From assembly GCA_049340005.1 (NCBI GenBank), contig JBMPIY010000014.1: 64,000 nt of DNA. The stretch is one strand, 5' to 3'. The notes under the pieces were generated by a model that saw only the letters and a list, made by a program, of their open reading frames with translations, was not told the origin of the DNA and made no database searches. This DNA is from CAXBDP01 sp963974465 (GTDB lineage: Bacteria > Bacteroidota > Bacteroidia > Cytophagales > Cyclobacteriaceae). Below are positions 1 through 6,151 of the stretch, one piece after another. The translations under genes were made by a program, and so were the position numbers. The first letter of the stretch is position 1, and each line of letters starts with the position of its first letter.

Positions 1-76
1 ACCGCCGTATACCGAACGGTACGTACGGTGGTGTGGGAGGTCGAAACGGGAACTAATCCCGTTTCTCCTACCCGAT
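1..76 (+). mobile_element. 3' end of a group II intron (domains V and VI), truncated by window edge
   Basis: Bases 1-9 (ACCGCCGTA) pair with 24-32 (TACGGTGGT) with a single G-U wobble. An upper stem TACC/GGTA and a 2-base CG bulge on the 3' side complete a domain V fold. The triad reads CGC, with its G in the wobble pair, as in catalytic group II domain V. Next comes a domain VI-like hairpin (AAACGGGA/TCCCGTTT, about 45-64) with an unpaired A in ACTAA as candidate branch point, then an end of the form CCCGAT at 71-76. The following T-run would be the 3' exon. The body and any reverse transcriptase gene lie left of the window. The exact 3' boundary is inferred. Confidence 0.85.
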
Positions 77-221
77 TTTTTTTTGGTTCAAATCCTCTAA
101 TCACTGAATTGTATAACTAACGATTTTTTTAAAAACTAAGATAATAATTGTATATTTCAAGTCATAATGACTTATCACTGATTACTTCATTTGGATTAAT
201 CCAATTCCTAATTTTTGATGG

Positions 222-1394
222 ATGAAAAATATTTATTACCTAATTTTTATAATCTGTTCTTGTACACCTGAGCCAAGTGAAGTTAAAAGGCAAATCGAGA
301 TCGTGGATGCTCAATTCGAAATGCTTGAATTGCCTGTTGAGCCACCCTATATGAATTATTATTTTGAAGGGTATAAGACTACAACTATTGATAATATTGA
401 TTACTTGGTGGGATTAAACTTCATGAGAAATCAATTAGATTTTATTAATCTAACCAACCCTGGAGATAATTTTGGTATTCCAGTTAGAAGAGAGGGTCCA
501 GATCAAGTAAAGTCTTATTTAACAAGTATTGAATTCAATGGCAATGAATTCGTAATAATTACTAGAAGTAATGTTTACTATGGTTTGGTCAATATAGCTG
601 AAGAGAATTATAGAATAGTGAATGAATTTACGGTTTTGCCGGATTATCGGAATTCAGCAGTTTCCTCAAATATTCGTACTTTTCCTGCCTCTACTATTAC
701 TTGGTCTATGGATCAAGAAGATATATATATACCTATTTATCCAAATATTATAGTCACTGACAAGTCATTTGTGGATGGGAAGTCGCTTGTTAGAATTAAT
801 AAACGTTCAGGTGATTTTGAAATTATTGATATCGGGTTACCCAAATTATTGAGAGGAGAGGAAGGCTCTACCTTCCCATATTCCATACAAGCATATAATT
901 ATCAAAATTCGGAAAGAATTTTTATTTCTTACCCCTTCAATGATACAGTGTATGTCTATAATAAAAGCAATTACAGCTTAGCTGAAACATGGACAACTTC
1001 TCTTAAAGAATTTGAGAATCTTGTTGTGTTGCAGGATATTCCATATGAGAAATTGTACATGGGAGATCTTGACCAGCTTAGTGTATTTAGAAAATCAGGG
1101 ATGTTTGGTCCTTTCAAGTATAATGAACAAAGTGAGGTGTATTATAGATTAGTAAAAGATCGCTATCCAATAGAAGGCTTAGAGACAAATGCCTACCAAA
1201 TATCAAGATCTACCGCTAAGTGGTTAGTTGAGTATGACCTTGGTGGAGAGATATTAACTGTAAGAAAACTGCCCAAATCATTTGACTTAACCCCAGTCGT
1301 TGTGAATGGAGATTATTTGTTTCCTCTTATTGACGCCTTCAATAATAAAGAGGATACTATGCAATTAGCCAGAGTTAAAGGCTATTCAAAATAG
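222..1394 (+). CDS. Secreted lipoprotein of unknown function (DUF4221-like)
   Basis: This encodes 390 residues with a short hydrophobic signal and a lipobox-like FIICSC near residue 14, so it is probably an outer-membrane or periplasmic lipoprotein. The body alternates hydrophobic and polar strands, with many aromatic residues and repeated Asp/Asn turns, suggesting a beta-propeller. It resembles Bacteroidota DUF4221 or '6-bladed beta-propeller' lipoproteins, but I recognise no catalytic motif. A perfect palindrome TTGGATTAATCCAA (191-204) lies just upstream and could be an operator. The gene stands alone between the intron remnant and a repeat-rich region. The coding call is firm; the function is unknown. 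Confidence 0.8.
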   Translation: MKNIYYLIFIICSCTPEPSEVKRQIEIVDAQFEMLELPVEPPYMNYYFEGYKTTTIDNIDYLVGLNFMRNQLDFINLTNPGDNFGIPVRREGPDQVKSYLTSIEFNGNEFVIITRSNVYYGLVNIAEENYRIVNEFTVLPDYRNSAVSSNIRTFPASTITWSMDQEDIYIPIYPNIIVTDKSFVDGKSLVRINKRSGDFEIIDIGLPKLLRGEEGSTFPYSIQAYNYQNSERIFISYPFNDTVYVYNKSNYSLAETWTTSLKEFENLVVLQDIPYEKLYMGDLDQLSVFRKSGMFGPFKYNEQSEVYYRLVKDRYPIEGLETNAYQISRSTAKWLVEYDLGGEILTVRKLPKSFDLTPVVVNGDYLFPLIDAFNNKEDTMQLARVKGYSK

Positions 1395-1452
1395 GGATGG
1401 ATGCTTAAGATTTTTTTGCTGCAAGAATTTAGATTTTAAAAAACATGAATAG

Positions 1453-1476
1453 CCAATCCAATTTATTTTGGATTGG
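1453..1476 (+). terminator. Hairpin downstream of the lipoprotein gene
   Basis: CCAATCCAA (1453-1461) and TTGGATTGG (1468-1476) form a perfect 9-bp stem with a 6-base loop 58 bases after the stop codon. No T-run follows, so termination is plausible but not certain. Confidence 0.4.
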
Positions 1477-1689
1477 TTACTCAGCTACACCAACCCAATT
1501 ATTCCAGATAAATTTTCCTCAAATAGTTTGCCTTAAATTTGGGCTCTTTTCAGCCTTTGCTGAGCAAAGCCAAAAATTCCTCAATTCATTTATCTGAATA
1601 TTTGGATATATTATTTTATTTAGGTTATTTCAAGTCCTTTTCCGTTCGGGCTAACCACCCGGCAGAACATTCTGAGTTTTTGACCTTAA

Positions 1690-1723
1690 GAATCCCGTTT
1701 AACCTGCGGGATTCTTTTTTTTT
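1690..1723 (+). terminator. Rho-independent terminator without an obvious gene upstream
   Basis: GAATCCCG (1690-1697) pairs with CGGGATTC (1707-1714) and is followed by nine T residues on the plus strand. This is a textbook intrinsic terminator. The only frame before it (1539-1760) runs through the hairpin and is not convincing, so either an unrecognised short RNA or the remnant of a lost gene ends here. Confidence 0.7.
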
Positions 1724-1764
1724 GCCAATTCTCAAAAAGATCAAATTTCAATCATGTTAGTATT

Positions 1765-1862
1765 TTAATTAAATAGATAATAAAGTAGGAACATAAGCAA
1801 AACTGTAATTAGCCCGATTAAATTAATTATTGCTGACTTCCCTGCTGGATTATCTTTTTCAT
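1765..1862 (-). pseudogene. Small single-pass membrane protein frame, shifted at its start
   Basis: On the minus strand the GGAG-preceded ATG at 1862 opens a frame that stops after 11 codons. One more A in the A5 run after the ATG would give a 32-residue protein starting MKKDNPAGKSA, followed by a single hydrophobic helix rich in Leu/Ile and ending YYLFN. The shifted frame is open to the TAA at 1765. It sits directly downstream of the similar tiny frame at 1878-1985 and would be co-transcribed. A homopolymer indel, real or from sequencing, is the likely cause. Confidence 0.35.
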
Positions 1863-1877
1863 TTATCTCCTACCAAT

Positions 1878-1985
1878 TTAAAAAAATAGAATCAGAAGAA
1901 TTATTAGAGCGAAAATTGCAGCAATAACCAGCTGAATTCTATATGCTTGTAAGAATTCATTATCATATTTATCTTTTTTCTCCAT
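1878..1985 (-). CDS. Tiny single-pass membrane protein (35 aa), hypothetical
   Basis: The minus strand from the ATG at 1985 encodes 35 residues: a charged, mostly acidic/lysine N-terminus beginning MEKKDKYDNE, then about 20 hydrophobic residues (IQLVIAAIFALIILLILFF) ending the protein. This is the layout of small membrane peptides of Bacteroidota. It is followed after 15 bases by a second frame of the same type that is shifted. There is no homology I can name. Codon content looks plausible, but the length makes chance occurrence possible. Confidence 0.4.
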   Translation of the reverse strand: MEKKDKYDNEFLQAYRIQLVIAAIFALIILLILFF

Positions 1986-2072
1986 CCTTTTGATCTATTA
2001 AAATATTTTCTGTTATGTAAAATTTGCTTTCATTTCAGATCCCGCTCATTTACATTTTCATTAACAAATTCA

Positions 2073-2562
2073 AGCTCCAGCGGAGCGAAATATCCATAGC
2101 CCACGGTTTCAACCGTGGGATAAAGGAATAGCACAAATCATATTTACCGACCGAAGGTGAGCCTACCGCCTCAACCATCCAAAAATAGAATTAGCTCCCC
2201 ATCAACTGCTCTCCAAACTCAACGACAACTCTTCTACATTCTCTTTTTTTGAATCATCTGCTTTCACCGTATTTGTCTGAACTGTGATTTTTGTGATTAA
2301 ATGAATACTATGATTTCCAGCTCCAACGGAGCGAAACATCATTAACCCACGGTGCAGCCGTGGGATAAAGGAAAAGCACAAATCATTTTATCGACCGAAG
2401 GTGAGCCTCCCGCCTCAACCGCCCGAAAATAGAATTAGACCTCCATCAACTGCTCTCCAAATCCAACAACAGCTCTTCAACATTCTCTGCTTTTGAATTA
2501 TCCAGCTTCACAGCATTTGTCTGAACTATGATTTTTGTGATTAAATGAATACGATGATTTCC
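2073..2562. repeat. Two tandem copies of a ~245-bp REP-like unit
   Basis: Unit 1 (2073-2318) and unit 2 (2319-2562) align over their whole length with scattered substitutions. Each begins with the mini-hairpin CTCC-3 nt-GGAG. It is followed by CCCACGG-loop-CCGTGGG (2100-2119 and 2346-2364), then a block containing GACCGAAGGTGAGCC and a block containing TTTTTGTGATTAAATGAATAC. The stems are conserved while the loops differ (TTTCAA versus TGCAG), which suggests selection on structure. A degraded third copy of the first part lies at 3716-3780. The pattern resembles REP elements mobilised by RAYT (TnpA-REP) transposases; none is encoded here. Confidence 0.85.
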
Positions 2563-2584
2563 ACAGCTCATCGCAGAAACAGCC

Positions 2585-2617
2585 AGACCTTCAAGGTTTT
2601 CAAAACCTTGAAGGTCT
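2585..2617. repeat. Perfect 33-base palindrome, family A
   Basis: AGACCTTCAAGGTTTT (2585-2600), one base, then its exact reverse complement (2602-2617). It shares its ends and core (AGACC, CAAGGTTTT) with the palindrome at 3308-3341, so both belong to one dispersed palindromic repeat family. Confidence 0.85.
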
Positions 2618-3307
2618 TCGCAATAGACATCATTTATTTCTAACAAAATTCACCGCCTCTAATCAGCCGTCAACCCTTCTTCCTTCATCAACGTTTACTA
2701 TATTCCGTTATTCAAAAATACGTCTCAATAAAACCTCAAAATCACCACCCAAAACAGTCCTGAATTTCCTTCAATTCCCAATGCCTAATCAGCTCATTAT
2801 CCATGCACATTTTGCCCAGTTTCAGACCAAATTATGTCCAAATCAACCCACCTATTTGCAGAAAGTCACTTTTTCGGAAATATTCAAATACTATTATTTT
2901 GAATAAATATATTTAAAATATGAATTTTTTTCCACTCGATTTTAGCCCATTTTAGTGGGTGTTTACCTTAGGGTTTCCTTGTGCTTTCCTTGTCTTCCCA
3001 TTGTGCTTTAATTGTACGGAACCTCGCAGAAAACGAATAAAGCGAATATTGCGCAGAAAGTAACATAAAACGAATATCACGAATATCACGAAAAATGTGC
3101 AATAAACGCATATTGCGAATAGAACGCACATTCATTTTTTTATCCCTAAAGGATTCACCAAATTAGTTCAAAGCCGAAGCAAACCACCCAAAATGGAGGG
3201 TGCAGCCAGGCCAAAAAAATACGATGATCATTAAGCGAAATTTGACTCAAAATCGCAAAATTTCGCCCAAAGATCAATGCCCAAAATATGTCCAATTTTT
3301 TTTAAAA

Positions 3308-3341
3308 AGACCCGCAAGGTTTTCGAAAACCTTGCGGGTCT
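3308..3341. repeat. Perfect 34-base palindrome, family A
   Basis: AGACCCGCAAGGTTTTC (3308-3324) is followed immediately by its exact reverse complement (3325-3341). Differences from the copy at 2585-2617 are compensated on both arms (TT/AA versus CG/CG), the signature of a structure kept during divergence or gene conversion between arms. Confidence 0.85.
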
Positions 3342-3362
3342 CCCATCGCCACTGCAACTGTT

Positions 3363-3407
3363 CGACATTTGAAATGTCGTACTCCTGATATAGAGGATTT
3401 GCAATCC
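3363..3407. repeat. Two adjacent hairpins (CGACATTT and GGATT types)
   Basis: CGACATTT-G-AAATGTCG at 3363-3379 and GGATT-TGC-AATCC at 3395-3407 are short perfect inverted repeats in a compact cluster just after the 34-base palindrome. No coding frame explains them. Confidence 0.55.
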
Positions 3408-3573
3408 GACTTTCGATAATGAGAAAAGATCTACAGCAGCTGTAATTGTCCGAACCGGCCTGCTTGCCGAGGTAAGAATTTATAAAATTTCAGAATTATC
3501 AAAATTTTGAATCAACATCACAAGACCTAGAATGGGTCAAACGTTTATAGAAAAAGGATCCAAAATCAACATA

Positions 3574-3640
3574 CGACCCTATATGGGTCGAACCAATACG
3601 CCATTAATAATGGCTATAAACATATGACCCTTTCTGGGTC
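3574..3640. repeat. GACCC/GGGTC hairpin series
   Basis: CGACCC-TATAT-GGGTCG (3574-3590), GCCATT-AAT-AATGGC (3600-3614) and GACCC-TTTCT-GGGTC (3626-3640) lie in a row. A half copy (ATGGGTC) lies near 3532. The first and third share arms and spacing, with different loops, so they are copies of one element. Confidence 0.6.
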
Positions 3641-3715
3641 GAAAAAAATATGATTCTAAGCTCCTACAGTGTCAACTCAAAACCCCTAATCCATCACTCA
3701 TAACCTTCTTTCTCC

Positions 3716-3780
3716 AGCTCCAACGGAGCGAAATATCCATTGCCAATGTTCTCAACGTGGGATAATGGAAAAGCAAATGC
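3716..3780. repeat. Truncated third copy of the REP-like unit
   Basis: The first ~65 bases match the start of the units at 2073 and 2319: the CTCC-AAC-GGAG mini-hairpin, GCGAAATATCCAT, and a degenerate version of the CCCACGG hairpin followed by GGGATAATGGAAAAGCA. The copy ends exactly at the stop codon of the neighbouring minus-strand gene. Confidence 0.7.
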
Positions 3781-4482
3781 TCAAAAATGATAATCCCAGC
3801 CTAAATTCAAGGTCATTAATGTAAATCTCGTGTCGATTTCAAAGCCTTGAGAAGGGATGGTGATTGAGCCTACATTCACCGCTGGGGTACGCAAATTAAA
3901 AGGTTCTGGCTTGGCCGTAAGGTACCTTGCTGTAAATCGAACTCCATGCCTGCCAACGAGTCCTTTTCTTACACCTACTTGCCCACCATATACGAATCCC
4001 ATTCCTGTTTCGGAATTGATATCTGCAGAAAGTGGTCCCAAACTTACAGCAAGCTCAGGCGAATTGGCAATGACTAATCCCGCCAATGGTGATGCCGTAA
4101 ACTGAAAATCATTGCCAAGCTCTTTTTGATATTGCAGACTCGCAAGTATCGAATGACTAGTCCATGCTCCAGAAGATAATGTAACACCGGGTACAAATAC
4201 ATTTAAGGATTCTAATTCCTCTTTATCAATAGGATTGCTGGCTAATTGATAAATAGCACCAACTCTAAAACTTTCATTGACTGGAATTAACAAACCTGCA
4301 GATATATTGTAGCCGGTAATTGCAAAGCCACCACCATCAACCAAATTGTCTGAGTAGCCTTGCATTGGGATAGCGGGTCCGAATTCCAGAAAAAATCTTT
4401 TCAAAGCCAAGCCATCGTCAACTTGTGCTTGACCTACAAAGCTCAGAGAGAAAAAAGAGAGAAGCAGTAAATATTTTTTCAT
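3781..4482 (-). CDS. Outer-membrane beta-barrel protein (porin-like)
   Basis: This encodes 233 residues with a cleavable signal peptide (hydrophobic core after MKKYLLLL, ending VGQAQ). The mature part is made of alternating amphipathic strands with Gly/aromatic turns, and the C-terminus WDYHF ends in Phe, as barrel proteins recognised by BamA do. It probably folds as an 8- to 10-stranded barrel in the outer membrane, like the PorT/OmpW-like small barrels of Bacteroidota. No ligand can be assigned. It lies 27 bases downstream of the next minus-strand gene and may share its transcript. Confidence 0.75.
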   Translation of the reverse strand: MKKYLLLLSFFSLSFVGQAQVDDGLALKRFFLEFGPAIPMQGYSDNLVDGGGFAITGYNISAGLLIPVNESFRVGAIYQLASNPIDKEELESLNVFVPGVTLSSGAWTSHSILASLQYQKELGNDFQFTASPLAGLVIANSPELAVSLGPLSADINSETGMGFVYGGQVGVRKGLVGRHGVRFTARYLTAKPEPFNLRTPAVNVGSITIPSQGFEIDTRFTLMTLNLGWDYHF

Positions 4483-4509
4483 CTTCTAATTTAAGCTTTT
4501 TTAAAGAAA

Positions 4510-5343
4510 TTAGTTTACAGAATAGATCCTTAATGAATTGCCATCTACCAAATAGCCTCTTTGGTTGTGGATCACCGCTTGGGTGGCCTTTGATGGTAGA
4601 ATAAGGCTCCTTTTTTCTAGGGAATATAGGTTTTGGAAAATAAGCGTATTAGCCATGAGATATTGGATTTCGTCCTTTTCAAAAGCTATCCAAGCTACAC
4701 CTCCCGCTTCTATTTTTTGCTCGTAATTACCCATATTATCGAATATCAGAATACCTGAATTTTTATCTACCAAAAAAAGTCTGTTTTGATATTCTCTTAA
4801 AAATGTGAATTGATAATTTTCCAAATCCGCCATCAAATTCAAAGGCGTAATGATGGAAAACTCACCTGTATTGGGATTATATTTTTTTAAACTAAAATCA
4901 CGGTCATCTACTAACCATATTTGCTGATCGGCACTGAGGCTCGCTATATTGACAAAACCGGCGGGAGGAATAATTTGCCGACGACCCGGCGTGGGTACTA
5001 GAAAGCGATCGAAAAGCTGATAAGCCTGAAATTCCTGATAGAAAGCAAATATTCGCTGAGTATTCCAGGCTTCTAATATCGATAGTTTGCCTTGGCGAGG
5101 AGGAGAGTAATAAACCTGTTCCAATCCAAGTGGACTGTATTGGTAAATATTTCCTTTTTGATCCGATAGATATAATTGCCCTTTACGGTCAAAACTCATC
5201 TTGTCCAAGCCTTCCAATCTTACTTCGGATTGAAGCATCCAAGTTTGTGCAAATGCATTGGAGCTTAGCAGAAGGAAGATAGCTATAGCGACCTTACGCT
5301 TGGAAATATTTAAGCTCCAGATTTTTTCCATCAAATTCGGCAT
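4510..5343 (-). CDS. Secreted propeller-like protein, unknown function
   Basis: This encodes 277 residues with an N-terminal signal peptide (core VAIAIFLLLSS, ending NAFAQ). The mature protein shows repeated strands of the type 'G.IY.Y', 'FLVDKNSGILIFD', 'MGNYEQKI', characteristic of NHL- or YVTN-like beta-propellers. Either ATG 5343 or ATG 5331 could be the start; the second gives a more usual signal length. Both lie inside the end of lpxH, so translation is probably coupled. The function is not recognisable. The neighbourhood (lpxH upstream, an outer-membrane barrel downstream) suggests an envelope role, by context only. Confidence 0.7.
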   Translation of the reverse strand: MPNLMEKIWSLNISKRKVAIAIFLLLSSNAFAQTWMLQSEVRLEGLDKMSFDRKGQLYLSDQKGNIYQYSPLGLEQVYYSPPRQGKLSILEAWNTQRIFAFYQEFQAYQLFDRFLVPTPGRRQIIPPAGFVNIASLSADQQIWLVDDRDFSLKKYNPNTGEFSIITPLNLMADLENYQFTFLREYQNRLFLVDKNSGILIFDNMGNYEQKIEAGGVAWIAFEKDEIQYLMANTLIFQNLYSLEKRSLILPSKATQAVIHNQRGYLVDGNSLRIYSVN

Positions 5344-6079
5344 AACTAAAGTTGGACAGCCATTCTCCTAAATTGATATAACGACTACCTTCTCCAACGG
5401 GCAAATCGAGCGGGAGGTGGCGGTGCCCAAAAATATAATAGTGATGTGGATCTTTTTTTTGTACACTCTTGCAATATTCCCAAAGCCATTCGTCATCACC
5501 TCTAAATTGCTGCTCTTGATTTTCAGATTTGCTACGGCTTTTTCCGGACCAGAATTTGGCCAATCCTATTCCAAAATTGGGATGTAATCTGGCAAATGCC
5601 CATTGGCAAATAGGGCTTTTGAATATCCTTTTGAGGAATTTGTAACTACGGTCTCCAGGTCCAAGTCCATCTCCATGTCCAATCAGAAATTTCTGATTAT
5701 TGAGCATAAACGAAACAGGATTACGATAAACAGGGATACCAAGCTCTTTGGGAAAATAATCGAACATCCACATATCATGATTACCTGTAAACATGATAAT
5801 TGGGATGCCACGGTCACGTAGCTCCGCCAATTTGCCTTGGAATCGAATAAAGCCTTTCGGAATGGCATGCTTGTATTCAAACCAAAAGTCAAATACATCG
5901 CCCATTAGAAAAATGGCTGCGGCTTCATCGGCAATTTGATCCAGCCAAGCAATAAGCTTCTTTTCCCTAATCAGACTTTTCTCTGCATTTGGAGCACCTA
6001 AATGAAAATCAGATGCGAAAAAGATTTTCTTTCCTGCTGCTAATTGTGGTGATAAATGAAAAGGATCTTGATTGGCCAA
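5294..6079 (-). CDS. lpxH: UDP-2,3-diacylglucosamine diphosphatase (LpxH-type metallophosphoesterase)
   Basis: This encodes 261 residues. The calcineurin-like metal motifs are complete: ASDFHLG (D24, H26), GDVFDFW (D61), GNHD (N100-D102), IGHGDGLGPGD (H135 onward) and IFGHRHLP near the C-terminus. The W/Y-rich segments after GDVFDFW and the GDGLGPGD loop are typical of LpxH. LpxH hydrolyses UDP-2,3-diacylglucosamine to lipid X and UMP at the inner face of the cytoplasmic membrane, the fourth step of lipid A synthesis. The 3' end overlaps the start of the following secreted-protein gene. A ftsH terminator lies upstream, so this gene starts its own transcription unit. Confidence 0.9.
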   Translation of the reverse strand: MANQDPFHLSPQLAAGKKIFFASDFHLGAPNAEKSLIREKKLIAWLDQIADEAAAIFLMGDVFDFWFEYKHAIPKGFIRFQGKLAELRDRGIPIIMFTGNHDMWMFDYFPKELGIPVYRNPVSFMLNNQKFLIGHGDGLGPGDRSYKFLKRIFKSPICQWAFARLHPNFGIGLAKFWSGKSRSKSENQEQQFRGDDEWLWEYCKSVQKKDPHHYYIFGHRHLPLDLPVGEGSRYINLGEWLSNFSYAEFDGKNLELKYFQA

Positions 6080-6102
6080 TTTTTAAGATTTGCTGTAAAA
6101 AT

Positions 6103-6133
6103 AAAAAGATCAAGCTTTTGGCCTGATCTTTTT
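6103..6133 (-). terminator. Intrinsic terminator after ftsH
   Basis: AAAAAGATCA and TGATCTTTTT form a 10-bp stem around an 11-base loop, starting 19 bases after the ftsH stop on the minus strand and followed there by a T-rich tract. Confidence 0.75.
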
Positions 6134-6151
6134 ACGAAATTAAAATTTTAT

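Larger units (their letters stand above)
1395..3780. other. Repeat-rich intergenic region
   Basis: About 2.4 kb lacks a convincing gene of normal size. It holds the two hairpins at 1453 and 1690, the two tiny minus-strand frames, a 245-bp tandem duplication, two long perfect palindromes, and three further hairpin families near 3363-3407, 3574-3640 and 3716-3780. A patch of short degenerate repeats of the form CGAATATCA lies around 3070-3095. Frames called at 2446-2646 and 3200-3388 lie inside these repeats and are not believed. Confidence 0.75.

Noticed and set aside
60..110. tRNA-like T-arm sequence GGTTCAAATCC after the intron end
   Set aside because: The flanking bases do not form a 5-bp T stem and no acceptor or anticodon arm can be built, so it is not a tRNA fragment.
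1539..1760. 73-codon plus-strand frame
   Set aside because: It reads through a strong intrinsic terminator and has no recognisable start context.
2446..2646. 66-codon minus-strand frame inside the tandem repeat
   Set aside because: It spans unit 2 of the repeat and the long palindrome, and unit 1 shows no equivalent conserved frame; repeats explain it.
3200..3388. 62-codon plus-strand frame
   Set aside because: It runs through the 34-base palindrome and a hairpin and has no protein-like composition.
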